64,000 nt of DNA. It comes from JBOGOC01 sp050747525. Its GTDB lineage: Bacteria > Acidobacteriota > Polarisedimenticolia > JACPZX01 > DASXTC01. The position numbers and the translations under genes were made by a program. How positions within the stretch are numbered: position 1 is the stretch's first letter; each line of letters opens with the position of its first letter. Shown one piece after another: positions 1 to 12,400 of this stretch. The notes below the pieces were generated by a model. It made no database searches, was not told the origin of the DNA, and saw only the letters and a program-made list of their open reading frames with translations. Location: NCBI GenBank assembly GCA_050747525.1, contig JBOGOC010000066.1, positions 107,145 through 171,144 on the forward strand. Direction: 5' to 3'.

Positions 1-1086
1 CACGAACCAGAAGCGCTCCCCGGGCCCGGAGTAGGGGGTCTGGGTGCGCTTCATCCCCAGCAGGTACTTCTTGGTCAGGTAACCGGTGTAGGTCATCCCG
101 CGCTGGGCGAGGTTGGGGATCTCCAGGAGGTCCGACAGGATGTAGTAGCCGTCGAACCGCAGCAGCGGGTTGGCGTTGAACACGATGCTCGAGACGCTGC
201 CGATGAGCAGCGTGTTCCAGGCCAGCGATCGCATCATGCCCGGCTCGAGCGCCAGCCAGAAGAAGAGCGCCACCGAGGCCACCAGCAGCTCGACCAGGAT
301 CCCGGCCGCGCCCACCAGGGCGCGTCGGTGCTTCTCACGAAACTCGCTGGCCGTGGAGGCGTCCACGTAAGGGACGGGGGTGAGCACCAGCAGCATGATC
401 CCCATGTCGTGGCATTCGGCGTCCCAGGCTTTGAGGAACCACCCGTGCCCCAGCTCGTGCAGGAACTTCACGACGGGGAACATCAGCCAGATGGCGAGCA
501 GGTTCTGCGCCGAGAGGACGCGGTCCACGACGTTGCTGGTCAGGTCGGTCCAGTGCGCCGCGGCCAGCACGGCCGCGGTCCCCACCACGGCCAGCCACAG
601 GATCGCTCCCACCGGGCTGACGAAGGGGCGCACCAGAGGCAGCGTGGCGGCCAGGAACCTGTCGGGATCGAAAAGCGGGATGCGCACGGCCAGGGGGCTG
701 CGGAAGGTCTGCCAGAACTTCGACTGCTCCATCTTGCGGGAGCGCCGCAGCAGCTCGGCCGTGTCGGGCGGCACGTCGCAGAGGATCATGTCCGCCGAGT
801 GGAGCTGGCTCAGGAGCTGGACGACCTCCGTCTGCGTGGGGCCGTCGTCACCCAGCTCGGCAACAGCGTCCTCCCACAGCTCCTGCACGGTGTGCTCGCC
901 GTCCATCCGGCCGAGCAGGTGGTACACGCTGGGAGGAAACCGGTAGAAGCGCCCCTTGGTCTGGTCCTGGAGGACGTACCAGATCTCGCCGCGATAGTCG
1001 TGGCGACGCACCTGGGCGTGTCCCCTGAGGCGCGGTTTGAGCTCGGCCACACGGTACCAGGAGGGGCTGAAGAGGGACTCGTTCAT
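1..1086 (-). CDS. PqqD-like/M50 site-2-protease family membrane metallopeptidase (3' end outside window)
   Basis: The visible 362 residues start at an ATG at 1086, six bases after a GGGGGAGG-type ribosome site and 12 bases after the HlyD stop. Residues about 25-105 resemble a PqqD-like winged-helix domain. Residues 210-214 are HELGH, the zinc motif of M50 intramembrane proteases, inside a hydrophobic segment. Residues 304-315 (NANPLLRFDGYY) carry the family's second conserved motif, with the third zinc-ligand Asp. Hydrophobic segments lie near 155-178, 195-215, 258-281 and 291-304. Relatives next to HlyD proteins often continue into a lipoyl/HlyD-like domain, which would be beyond the left edge. 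From context it probably acts in the inner membrane together with the GAF-HlyD protein in export or processing of the giant LEPR-XLL protein. Family assignment is firm; substrate is inferred. Confidence 0.88.
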   Translation of the reverse strand, partial: MNESLFSPSWYRVAELKPRLRGHAQVRRHDYRGEIWYVLQDQTKGRFYRFPPSVYHLLGRMDGEHTVQELWEDAVAELGDDGPTQTEVVQLLSQLHSADMILCDVPPDTAELLRRSRKMEQSKFWQTFRSPLAVRIPLFDPDRFLAATLPLVRPFVSPVGAILWLAVVGTAAVLAAAHWTDLTSNVVDRVLSAQNLLAIWLMFPVVKFLHELGHGWFLKAWDAECHDMGIMLLVLTPVPYVDASTASEFREKHRRALVGAAGILVELLVASVALFFWLALEPGMMRSLAWNTLLIGSVSSIVFNANPLLRFDGYYILSDLLEIPNLAQRGMTYTGYLTKKYLLGMKRTQTPYSGPGERFWFV

Positions 1087-1098
1087 CGCCTCCCCCGC

Positions 1099-2994
1099 TC
1101 ACGGCCACCAGGACCAGACCCAGAGCCTGGCCCAGTCGATCAGGTCGTGGGTCCAGATCCAGATGAGCCGGCGACGATCGATCTCCACCTTGGCGAAGCC
1201 CTCCATTCCGGGGCGCAGCCGCTCCGAGATCTTGTCCAGCGAGGCCTCCACGATGAAGTGGTTGTGCCCCTCCTCCGCCACCGAGACCGGGGTGACCTTG
1301 GTCACCTGGAAGCGTAAGCGGCTCTCCGGAAGCGACGTCAGGATCAGCGTCCCCTTCTGTCCGGGCTTCACGTCGCGCACGTCCCGCTCGTCCACGCGCA
1401 GCATGAGCCGGTACGACTCCAGCGGCGCTATTTCGTACAGAAGCTGCCCGGCGTCCACGGGGGCGCCCAGCGACTGGCTCAGATCCCCGTTCACCACCAG
1501 CCCGTCGAAAGGAGCCACGATGCGGGCCCGGCTCATCTGCTCATCCAGCAGAGCGAGCTCCGCCTGAGCCTGGTCCATCTTCTTGCTCGACACGCGCATG
1601 GCGGCCATGTCCCCCTCCGCCATCGCCTTGCGCTGCTCCATCAGGAACTGCTCTCTCTGGCTGGACCACTTGGCGCGCTCCACGTTCAGGTCGCGCACGT
1701 CCATGCTGCACAGCACGGCCCCCAGCTTCACCACGTCGCCCGCGCGGGCCGGGGCCTCGGCGATGAAGCCCCGGTACGGGGCGGTGACGGCGCGCCGGAC
1801 CTCCCCTTCCAGGGTGGTCTTGGCCGTGACGCGGTACAGGCCCGTCGCGAAGGTGAAGAAGATGGCCAGCGCCACGATCGACGCCGTGATCAGCTTGAGC
1901 ACGGCGTGGCGGGGGCCGGTCAGCTTCCTGATCTGGGACCAGAGGCTGTCGCCGGCCTTGGTGATGAGCAGCCGGTCGTTGCGCCGCTTCTCCTCCAGGA
2001 TGGGCCCCACCAGCGCCCCGATGCTGTCCACCACCTCGACGGCTCCCCGGTCGAAGGGCTCGCCACCGGCCCTCTCCAGGGTGAGGGCCCCGTAGGCACG
2101 CCCCTCGGAGTCGATGAAGGGGACGGTGCAGACGTATCGGCTTCCGTGGCCGCGGGCCAGCTGCTCGTGCGCGTACAGCACGTGCGCCCCGGCCTCCTCG
2201 GTCTCGGGATAGACCAGAATCGCGTGCTGGTCGACGCTCTCGCTCATCGCGGTGCCGATCGCCCGGATGAGGTTCATCTGCTTCTTGAACTGGGCGCTGT
2301 GCGACAGCGCGCTGACGCGCACCTGGCGCCGCGAGAGGAAGCCGAGGCTGACCCGATCGCACTCCAGGCGCGTGGCCAGCTCCGTGGCCACGGCGGTGGC
2401 GGCCCCCTGGAACCGCCCTTCCTCGAGCGCCCGGGCGGCCATCTCGAGAGCCAGGCGCAGATGGCTGCCGCCGCGGCTCTCCGGGTCGGTCTGCTGGCGC
2501 AGCACCCAGTTCTGCAGCCAGGCCACACCCCACTGAAGCTGGCGCATGCCGGCCTGGAGCTGGGGCTGGGGGCGGGACGAGATCTGCACCGCGGCGGCCC
2601 CCTGGACGCGCCCTGCCGCCCAGACCGGATAGGCCAGGTGGAAGGGCGCGTCCGAGGTGCCTTGTCCCGGCGCCGGCTCGGCGCGCAAGGCGATTCCCTT
2701 GCGCTCCTTGAGGGCGCGCTCGACCACCGAGGCCAGCTCGAGCCTTTCCTCCGCGCCGCGCGGCCAGAAGGCCACCGGGGCGAAGGCCCCCGTCTCGGGT
2801 CTCTTGAGGACGACCACTCCGGACGAGGCTCCGCCCAGCATCTGGCACTGGAGCGTCAGCCATGCGGCGCAGAAGCTCTCGGTGCTGGTGGCTTCCTGAA
2901 GCTGGCGCCAGAGCGCCTGGTTCAGGTCAACCACGGTGCCTGCGGGCGCCGCGGGCTCTTCAGCCGTCCGATTCGAAGGCGGGGTCTCCGGCAT
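1099..2994 (-). CDS. GAF-domain HlyD-family membrane fusion (periplasmic adaptor) protein
   Basis: This 631-residue protein has a long cytoplasmic N-terminal half, one membrane segment at about 365-388, and a C-terminal HlyD/RND-type adaptor. The N-terminal half includes a GAF-like region at about 190-340 and possibly a second, diverged one at 30-150. The adaptor shows a split lipoyl half-motif (AEAPARAGDVVKLG, about 412-425), an alpha-helical hairpin (about 436-490), the second lipoyl half (RARIVAPFDGLVV) and a beta-barrel near 530-600. The protein ends in a Trp-rich tail. Ordinary HlyD proteins lack a 350-residue cytoplasmic extension, so export may be gated by a small ligand or redox state; that is inference. 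It lies 35 bp after DUF3467 and 12 bp before the M50 gene, so the three are very likely one operon. No HlyB-type ABC ATPase or TolC is in the window. Confidence 0.88.
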   Translation of the reverse strand: MPETPPSNRTAEEPAAPAGTVVDLNQALWRQLQEATSTESFCAAWLTLQCQMLGGASSGVVVLKRPETGAFAPVAFWPRGAEERLELASVVERALKERKGIALRAEPAPGQGTSDAPFHLAYPVWAAGRVQGAAAVQISSRPQPQLQAGMRQLQWGVAWLQNWVLRQQTDPESRGGSHLRLALEMAARALEEGRFQGAATAVATELATRLECDRVSLGFLSRRQVRVSALSHSAQFKKQMNLIRAIGTAMSESVDQHAILVYPETEEAGAHVLYAHEQLARGHGSRYVCTVPFIDSEGRAYGALTLERAGGEPFDRGAVEVVDSIGALVGPILEEKRRNDRLLITKAGDSLWSQIRKLTGPRHAVLKLITASIVALAIFFTFATGLYRVTAKTTLEGEVRRAVTAPYRGFIAEAPARAGDVVKLGAVLCSMDVRDLNVERAKWSSQREQFLMEQRKAMAEGDMAAMRVSSKKMDQAQAELALLDEQMSRARIVAPFDGLVVNGDLSQSLGAPVDAGQLLYEIAPLESYRLMLRVDERDVRDVKPGQKGTLILTSLPESRLRFQVTKVTPVSVAEEGHNHFIVEASLDKISERLRPGMEGFAKVEIDRRRLIWIWTHDLIDWARLWVWSWWP

Positions 2995-3029
2995 GGCTCA
3001 AGCCGCGCGTCCCGGGGCGTCGTTCCCGA

Positions 3030-3338
3030 TCAGTGCTTTTGCTCCTGGCGCTCGGGGCCGCCGAGGGTGCCGAAGCGCTTCTCGTACTCGGCCACCACGT
3101 TGCCGATCAGGAGCGCCAGCCTCTTGGCCGCGAAGGGGCTCAGGATGATCCGGTCGGTGAGCTGGACCTTGACCTCCTTCGTCTCTGCATGCCAGGTCTG
3201 GTTCGTGCCGAACAGCAGCGTCACTTCCTCGCGCGTGCTCGCCACGTTGCAGACGTTCGCGTACGAGGTCTTCATGGTGCTGTCGTCCCACTTCACCTTG
3301 GGCATAGCACCAGTCGCCTGGTCCACCTTGCCGTCCAT
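3030..3338 (-). CDS. DUF3467 family protein
   Basis: This 102-residue soluble protein matches the DUF3467 pattern well: a central MKTSYANVCNV segment, LLFGTNQTW, and a C-terminal DRIILSPFAAKRLALLI stretch. It starts at the ATG at 3338 behind an excellent GAGGAGG ribosome site. No signal peptide or membrane segment is visible, so it is cytoplasmic. The biochemical function of DUF3467 is not established. It lies between the giant LEPR-XLL gene and the GAF-HlyD gene in the same direction, suggesting a chaperone-like or regulatory part in the same system (inference). Confidence 0.85.
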   Translation of the reverse strand: MDGKVDQATGAMPKVKWDDSTMKTSYANVCNVASTREEVTLLFGTNQTWHAETKEVKVQLTDRIILSPFAAKRLALLIGNVVAEYEKRFGTLGGPERQEQKH

Positions 3339-3379
3339 GGATCCTCCTCAAAATGACGTGATTGGGCTGGGAATGACGT

Positions 3380-3408
3380 ACTTTACCCGCAGACCCGCCA
3401 TAAGACAA
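3380..3408 (-). promoter_or_regulatory. Putative promoter of the DUF3467-HlyD-M50 operon
   Basis: On the minus strand TTGTCT (3403-3408) and TAAAGT (3380-3385) are separated by 17 bases, about 42 bases before the DUF3467 start codon. It would let the transport genes be expressed separately from the 25-kb gene upstream. Sequence match only. Confidence 0.4.
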
Positions 3409-3474
3409 CGGGTTTTTCCAGCGGGGACACACCTTTCCACCGGGACTCCCGCCTGGTCGGGTTCCTGACCTGAG

Positions 3475-6400
3475 CTACCGGTTCAGGATGAGCCAGTCGT
3501 CGGGAGTTTCGGCCAGCAGCGACTCGCCAGGGTCGGAGACCGAGTCCTGCTGGGCAGGACGGGCAGGGGCCGTCCGGCGCGTCAGATCCATCAGCCAGCC
3601 GCTCACCTCGGCCTCCAGGGCGCCGTCTCCTCCCCGGTGGTTCGATGAGAGGGCATCCAGCCCGGCCGCGGTCCCTTCCCAGGACAGGGTCTGGGGCGCC
3701 GCCATCTGGTTGTCCATGAAGCCGGAGACAGCCGCCGAGCCGAGGTTGCCGTCGTTGGTCTTCATGGTGAACCGGCCGAACGAGGCCTCTCCCTTGGCCA
3801 GAAGGCCGAACCGGCCGTCCACGGACGTGGCGTTGAAGGCGTAGCCCAGGACTGTCTGCCCGTTGAGCCCCACGCTGACCGTCGAGCCGCGCAGGGTCAG
3901 GCTGACGGTGTAGTCCACCCCCGCCTCGATGGGCGTGCTGAACGAGGCGTCGATCTTCCATCCGTCCCGGGCCGTGCGATGGCCAATCAGCACCTGGTCG
4001 GTCACCGCGTCGATGGCCACGAACTTGAAGTCATCGTCCGCGTACCGGTCGAACACCACGCCGGCCCGGCCGCTGGTCTGCAGCACGGCGGTCATGTCGA
4101 GGGCCGAGTTGGCGGCCAGCCGGTCCACGGGCAGATGAGCCAGGCTGATGGCGGCGTCGCCACCCGCGGCAGGGGCTCCCTGGTAGCGGCCGGGGATCGT
4201 CTGCCACTGGCCCGTCGCATCGGCGCCGAACAACGAGCCGGTCCCCGCATCGAACTCCTCGGTGGCCTGGAACGTCACCTGCGGCGGCAGCACCTTGACG
4301 GCGATGTCGTCGAAGCGGCCCCGCGAGTTGTCCGCCCCCACGCCCACCAGCCCCCAGTTCAGGCCATAGGCAAACCCGTCGATCACACGGGCGGCCCAGG
4401 TGTGCGAGAAGACGGTGGAATTGTTCACGATGAGAGACGCCGTCAGGCCGTTGATGGCCAGCCTCATGTTGTAGAACTCGTCCGGCTTCGCCTGGAAGGG
4501 TGTCTGCTTCAGCACCTCCCAGCCGTTGGCCGTCCTCTGGCCCATCACCAGCTTGTTGGTGAAGATGTCCACCCCGGCGAACTTGAAGTCGGTGGGATTC
4601 TGGTAGTCGAACAGGACGTAGGCGTTCGCCCTCCAGCCCGCGGTCGGCTTGATCACCCGCACCGATGCCTCGAGGTCGAAGTAGGTCGGCAGCTGGTCGC
4701 CCACGTGGTAGACGCTCACCGAATCGCCGCCCATGTTGAGAGGAGCCACCTGCAGAGCTCCGCCCGAAACCGCCCAGACGCCGCTGACGGTGCTGAATCC
4801 CTGCATCTGGGCGTTGTTGAAGTTCGCGGACTTCAGCACGTCACGCGGACCGCCCGGGATCCCGCCCGGCTGCGGGTCGGAGGGAGCTCCGGTCTGCGCA
4901 TGGAAGTCGGCATCCTGCTGGATCACCAAGCCGATCTCCCCGCGCGGCTCTCCGTTGCGCAGCGGATCGGCTCCGGTGTCCGCGGCGCGGGTCGGGTCGG
5001 CGCCGTCGCCGGCCGACAGGGCGTACAGGAACCCCGGCAGCGCCGGCTGCAGCGCGCGGCTGACTGTGCCGACGCCGAACGGCGAGAAAGGAACGAGGTA
5101 GGCGTTGAACTCGCCCGTCCAGTCGATGAGGCGGTCGCCGCCGGTGTTGCCCATCAGGACGTCGCGGCCCGCGCCACCGAAGGCGCGATCTTCGTAGCTG
5201 GGGTGCGTATCGGGCTGGTTGTTGAGCCCGCCGTTGGTCCCAAGCAGGTCGTCGCCGTTCATCAGGTCGTTGCCGAACCCGCCGTACATGTTGTCGCGTC
5301 CGGTGCCGCCCACCAGCCAGTCGTTCCCCAGGTCGCCGAACAGGGCGTCGTTGCCGTCGCTCAGCTTGACACCCAGGTTCGGATCGGACTCGACCACCCC
5401 TTCGTTGCTCACGAAGTTGAGCAGGAAGGCCTTGCCGGTCCCCGTTTTGGACAGGGCGCCTCCGTCGGTCAGCAGGATCTGGCGCAGGGCATCGAACTCG
5501 TCGTACAGCGCGAACTCGCCGGCGCGCCTCGTGGGATCGAAATGCGCGGCGTCGGGATCGTCCGGGTTGAAGCGCAGGGTGTTGCCCGGGTTGAAGGGAC
5601 GGTTGAAGTCGCTGCGCACCACGCCGATCAGCACGTCGCCCAGATCGTAGGCCTGGATGTACGACTCGGTCAGGGCCTCGGCTCCGGACAGCGCGTCGTC
5701 GCCCACGCCGCCGTGCACCCAGTCGCTCCCCAGGCCGCCGAACAGGATGTCGTCGGAGGGCGTGAGGGTCGGGATGAACAGCTGGTCGTCGGTCGGGTCG
5801 ACGTTGTACGGCTCGAGGTTCACCGTCTTCTTGAGCTGGCCGGTCGGGTTGATGGTGGCCTGCTGCACTTTGCCAGGGGTGGAGATGTCGGTCTGCACCG
5901 TCGCCACGGTCAGCCCGAAGAGCGGCTCGGTCAGACCATTGCGCGACGTGGAAATGCGTCCGTCGTCGCCCAGGACGCCGTCCTGTCCCGTGCCGCCCGA
6001 GATCCAGTCGTTGCCGTAGCCGCCGATCACGTCGTCGTCCTGGCCGTCGCCGAACAGGACGTCGTCACCCTTCATGCCGTAGATGGCGTCGTCACCCGAC
6101 TCGCCGTGGATCTCGTCCGTGGCGCCGATGTCGGTGGCCGCGCCGGCCGCGTTGAAGTCGGCCCCGCCCGGCGTGTAGTCGAGCAGCTCCGCCGCCCGCG
6201 GGACGATCCGCAGGGACGGGTTGTAGTTGTCGTAGTTGAACGTCCGGTAGGCGCCGCCGCTGACACCGTTGATCCCTACGATGCGGAAGATGTTGGCGTT
6301 GTCGCCCATGATGACATCGGCATCCCTGCCATGGCCGTCGGCGGTGGCATCGCCGGCGTCGTTGCGCCCGGCGTGGGTGCCGGCGCCGCCGAAGAGCAGG

Positions 6401-9400
6401 TCCTCTCCGTCGGGCCGCAGGTTCGGGGCCGCCAGGCTATACAGATTCGAGCTGCCGCCGATGATGTCGTCCTGGCCCAGGTTGCCGAACACCACGTCGG
6501 CCCCGCCATTCCCCTCGATGTAGTCGTCGCCGTCGTCGACCGATTCGAACGAGGCGGCAATCTGAAGGTCGCCCGACCCGTCACGGAAGGCCGAGACCCC
6601 GAGACCACCCATGTCGAGGCTGTCGATCGAGCCGTCCCCCTGGATGATGTCATCGCCCAGCTGGCCGAAGATGGTGTCGTGGTTCGCCCCGCCGGCGATG
6701 TAGTCGTCGCCGAAGTTGTCCAGGCCGAGCGCCTCGTCGTCGAACGAGTGCTCGAACATGGTGAAGTCCCACGCCGCCCAGACCGGCACGTGCGTCGGGT
6801 TGTTGAACTGCTGAGCGTGGTCGACCATGTCCTGCCCCTGCGCCCCGTAAATCATGGTGCCCAGCAGGGCGCGGAAGCGCGGGCTGCTGACGTCGCCCGC
6901 GATGGCCGACTTGGTGAACAGGGCGTTGTCGCCCAGGATCAGGTCGTCCCCGGCGTCGCCGTCGATCAGGTCGCCGAACGCTCCACCCGCCATGATGTCG
7001 TCGTTGGCGCCGCCGAACATGGTGTCGGACCCGCCCAGGGTGCGGTCGGTCATCGTGGCCGTGCGCAGTGCGCCGCCCACGAAGTCGAGCTGCGCGAAGT
7101 CGCCCAGCAGCAGGTCGTTGTCCTGGTCGCCCAGCAGCCGGTCGCCGGCCGTGCCGCCCAGGATGGTGTCGTCCCCGGCGTTGCCGTGGATGGTGTCGGC
7201 CCCGCCCTCGCCGGTGTCGGTGGTGCGGACGCGGTCGAGCGTGGTCAGGTCGGCATCCAGCGTGTAGTTCAGGTCGCCGTGGTCGCCCAGGATGATGTCG
7301 CCGGTGTCCGCGGCTCCCGACGTGCCGTTCAGGTTGTCGCCGTAGATCGTGTCGCCGGCCGCACCGCCCAGAATCATGTCCGAGCCGGCGCCTCCGGAGA
7401 TGGTGTCCGCCGCGCCCAGCGTGGGCGAGAAGGTCTCGGCCACCTCGCGCAGGGTCTGCCCTTCCTCGTCGGGCGCGCTGAAGTCGATGCGCCCGTTATC
7501 GCCGAAGATCTCGTCGTCGCCGGCGTCACCGAACAGGGAGTCCCCGCCGGCGCCGCCGATCAGGACGTCGCGCCCGCCGCCGCCGCGTATCGTGTCGACC
7601 CCGCCGATCTCGCGGTCGTAGGCCAGGATGAGGCTCGGGTCACGGAACAGCCCGTCGGTCTGGTCGGACGGGACGCCGGTGATGCGGAAGAGGCTCGTCT
7701 CGTCGGGCAGGCCGAAGACGGGGTCGTCCTCCCACGCCTCGTCCACCACGATCTGGTCGGCCGTGTTGGACAGGATCAGCCGCGACTGGCCGAAGCCCGC
7801 CCCGCCGTTGATGAAGATGCGCAGCCCGCGCAGCCCGCCGTCCTCGATGTTCAGGTCGTCGGCGATCGGGTTCCCCTTCACGTCGGTGAGGGTCAGCACG
7901 TTCAGCGTGGTGCCGCTGATCGAGTCGACCTGGCCGCTGATCGTCCCCAGCGGATCGGCCGGCGTGCGGTAGGCCGCGCCGGTCCCCAGGCGGGTGATCA
8001 GGGTGACGTCGTCCTCGGCGCGGTAGTCCACACGCCCGCGGTCGCCGAAGATGATGTCGTCGCCCGAGCCGCCGGTGATGTCGTCGTCGCCGTCGCCGCC
8101 GAAGATGGTCATCGGCAGGCTGGAGGACGAGGCGTCCACCACGTCGTCATCGGTCTCGTTCGACTTGGTGATCCGGCCGCCCACGTCCAGGGCGAAGAAA
8201 CCGTCCTCGCCCTCTTCGAGATCGACCGTCACGTCGTCGTCGCCCAGGTTCGTGTAGATGAGGGTGGTGACGCGGTAGGTCTCGTCCTCGGGGGTGTCCG
8301 GGTCATCGGCGCGCGTCGGCGTGGCGTCCACCAGCAGCTCGTCGGAGCCCGAACCGAAGAACATGCTCACCGTCTCGAGGTCGTAGAAGTTGATGCCGCC
8401 GTCGATGTTGAACCCGCCGATGGCGAGGGACGGTCCCATGTTGATGCCCTGGATGCGGAAGCGCTCCCTGTCTCCCTCCGGGAGCGGATCCATCACGCTG
8501 TCCATGCTCCCCAGGTCGTCCGCCACGCTGTCCTGGTTGTGGAAGAGCATCAGGTCGTTCTGGGTGTGCTCCTCGACCAGGAAGTTGGGGTTCGTCTCCG
8601 AGACGGAGTACTCGATGACCGGGTCGGGGTTGGCCACCGGGTCGGGGACCACGTCCCACGGCTTGTCGATCTGCAGCAGGACGGAGCCGTCCACCAGGGT
8701 GGTGAAGGCGACCACCAGGCGCACCTGGCCCACGCCGGTGCCGCGCGTGATCTCGAGAGTCGCGGTGGCCAGCTTGTCGGCGCCCAGCAGCGCCAGGGCC
8801 TCGGCGTCCACGCGGATGAAGGTGGCCGGGTCGGCGCCCATGGGAAGCGGGAGCACCTCGCCCACCGAGTCCTTCAGGTTGGTCTCGCCGGGCAGCCGCA
8901 GCGGATCCACGTCCAGGCCGGCCAGCGAGCCTGAGCCGCCCTGCCCCTCGATGAACAGGGGGCCCTTGAACTTGTTGACGATGTTGGCGATGGGGGCGAA
9001 TTCCTGCGTGTCCATCCCGTCGATCTGGGCGTCGTCGATGGCCTCGATGTCGACGATCTGGGCGGTGTACCAGTTGCTGTCGTCGAAGTAGAGGTCGAGC
9101 GAGCCGTCCGCCAGGCTGACCGAGTCGGTCTGGGTGCTGGAGACCAGCACCTGCACGTTGGCCACCACCTCGTCGGCCTTCACCGAGATCAGGCCCTTCT
9201 CGCCCGTCTCGCTGGTGAGATCCTCGGCTACCAACAGCAGCTTCCCGTCGGCCGAGAGGAAGGTGATCTCGTAGCTGCCATCATTGCTGGCCGAGCCGGC
9301 GACGTTGATGTGCTGGCCGACCGCGAACCCTTCCGCCAGCCAGCTCCCAGTGTCGCGGAAGATGAGGTCGAAGAAGGGCTCGAAGGTGAGCTGGGCGTCG

Positions 9401-12400
9401 GTGGCCAGGGACGGGGCCGCGTTCTGCGGATGCACGATGACGTTGCCGCGAGTCGTGCGGGTCCCCTGCGGCTTCACGTTCACCTTGACCAGGGCGGCGT
9501 TGACGTCCACGCCTCCGGCCGGCCCTTCGTTGGTGAGGGACGCGGCGTCGGTCAGGGTGAGGTGGCTCGCCGTCAAAGAGGCGATGGTGTAGATGCCGTC
9601 GTTGGAGGCCGATCCGGTCACGCGGATCAGGTTGCCGGCCTTGAAGCCGTCGGCGACCCAGCTTCCCGCCGCGCGCGCGATGGTGTCGGCGCTCCCCACG
9701 TTGGCGAAGGTGAGGTTCGGGCTCCCGGCGAGCTGCCCCCCCTGGGGCGCGCGCGACAGGACCACCGAGTAGGAGTCCTTGCGGTATTCGAACCCGGGGC
9801 CGGTGTCCCCTTCGACCACGTCGGTCGACCCGCCGGTCTCCTCGATGATGACCGTGGGGACCTCATCGTCGCCGATGGTGGCCACCACGCGGGACGCCGT
9901 GATCGGCACCACATCGCCGTTCACCTCGTCCATGAACTTGTCGCCCCCGCCGCTGACGATGTGCTGGATGAACCCGCGGTGCAGGCCCTCGCGCGGGCGC
10001 GCCTCGGTGTTCTTGGCGCGCACCTGGACCGTCTGCGCCGTCATCCAGTTGGTGTCCGTGAAGACCAGGACCAGCTGCCCCTGCCCGTTGGTGAAGTGGC
10101 CAGGCGCGGTGCTGGAAAGAGTGAGCTCGCCGTCGTCGTTCACCAGAGTGATGTTCGCGTTGTTCCCCGACTCCGGGGCCCGGGTCAGGACGATCTGGTA
10201 GGTGTCCAGGCCCTGCTGGCCGTCGCTGGCCCCTTCCATGACCTTGGTGCCGCCGCTCGTCTCGGTGATGACCACCGACGCGATGTCGTTGTCCTCGATG
10301 CCGACCTGCACCACGGGGATGGCCAGGAGGTCGTACCGGCGGATCTCGAAGACGCTGTCGGCCGTGAGCGGAGTGCGGAACGGCTGGCGGAACGAGATGG
10401 TGTGGTCGGTGTTGGCCAGGATGAGCCGCTCCTGCCCGATGCCGGGGCCCCGCGTGATCAGGAACGACGCTCCCTTGAGACCTTCGCCTTCCGTCGGGAG
10501 CTTCTGGTCGGTGACTACGGTGTACACGTCCTGGGCGAGCTGGCCGAACAGCTCAGGCATGACGATCTTCGTCACCACCCTGGCCACGGCTCCGACCCCG
10601 TTCTCCGTGACTCGCACGTCGGACTTCACCTCGTCGTTCAGCCTCGAGCCGAACGAGAGGGTGAGGGTGTCTGCGGTGACGCCCAGCACCTTGAAGACGC
10701 CGTTGTTGGACACCGTATTCTCGACGCGGATGCGCATCCCGACCACGATGCCGTCGGTGATCCAGCTTCCGGCCGAGCGCGTGATGGTGTCGTTCTCGGT
10801 GCCGGTGTCGCTGAAGGTCAGCTCGGGGTTGCCGGTCAGCCCGACCGAAACCAGATCATCGCCCAGGGTGAGCACGGTGTTGGTGATCGCCGTGATGGTG
10901 TAGGCGCCATTGTTCACGGCCGATCCGGACAGCTCGATGGTCTGGCCCACCTCGAACCCGTCGCCGATCCAGCTTCCGGCCGAGCGGGTGATGGTGTCGC
11001 TGGCCATGCCGTGCGCGAAGGTCAGCTCGGGGTTGTCGTACACCCGCACCGGGGCCCGCTGGATGGTGATCTGCTTGTCGGGGGTGCCTCCCTCGGGCGC
11101 CGGCTCGATCGGATCGCCGGCGGCATCGGGGCTGTCCTTCAGCTTCTCGCCCGCGACCAGATACATCTCCGCGTCGGTCACGTGATCGATGGTGAACGTC
11201 CCGTTGTTGGCGCTCGACCCGAACACCTCCACCACCGCGCCGGCCACGAAGCCGTCGTCGATCCAGCTTCCCGCGGTGCGGACGATGACGTCCAGCTCCG
11301 AATCGGAGTTGCCGTCCAGGATGTCGAAGATGCCGTTGCTGTCGACGTCGAAGGTGACGCCGGGGTTCCCCCGCATCCGCGGCGAGGCCACGGAGACCAC
11401 CGCCCCGTTGACCCCTGCGGCGTTGGTGAGCGAGTCGTCGTCATCCAGGGTCAGGATCGTGGCCGGGCCGTTGATGGCCGTGATCTTGAAGGTGCCGTTG
11501 TTGGCGCCGGCGCCGGACACGGTCAGGAAGCCGCCCACCTCGAACCCGTCGTCGGTCCAGCTGCCGCTGGACCGGGTGATGGTGTCGGCCACACCGCTGT
11601 TGGTGAAGGTGAGGCTCGGGCTCCCCGTCATGAAGGGACCATCGGTGAAGACGCCGGTGATGGTGTCCTTGCTCTGCACCTTGTGCAGGATGGTGCCGTA
11701 GCCGCTCCCCTCGTCGAAGCTGTCGTCCACCGCGGTGAAGCGCACCTCCTGCGGGTCGTCCCAGTTGCCCGGAGTGAAGGTGACGCTCAGGCCGGTCACG
11801 ATGGAGATCTGGTCTTCCGGGTCGGCGTTGATCGGGTCGGTCCCGGTCGTGACGTCGATGCCCAGCGCGTCGGCCAGGTCGTCTCCCAGCTCCTTGCGGA
11901 GGAAGGTGGTCGTGGTGGCCACCTGCGTCCCCTGCGCCTCGAACTGCAGCAGCGGGAACGGCAGCCACTGGTTGACCGACCCCAGGATCGCCGAGGCGTT
12001 GATGATCGGGGTGGTGGGCGCGATCACGCTCACCGTGACGTTCTTCTCGGGGGCCCGCGTGAGGGCCAGCGAGTAGGTGTCGTAGGCGAAGCCCGCCCCC
12101 GCCAGGCCGAACACGTCGGCCAGGTCTTCGATGACCCGCGAGAAGCCTTCGCTCAGGCGGATGATGATCCCCGGCTCGTCGTTGTCCATGACGTTGGCCG
12201 AGATGCCGTCCACCGGGATCTCGTTGAAGGCCGCATCGGAGCTCTGCACCGCGTGGCTCACGATGCCGCTGTGTCCCACCAGGTCGTTGCTCACCACGGG
12301 CGGCGTGTCGCCGGCCATGCTGAAGGTGTCGCTCCCCAGGCCGCCGCTCACCGTACTGATGACCTTCTCGCTGGTCCCCTGCACGAAGATGCGGTCGTCT

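Noticed and set aside
3409..3474. Terminator after the giant gene
   Set aside because: Only short, imperfect stems can be drawn and no T-run follows, so I do not list one.
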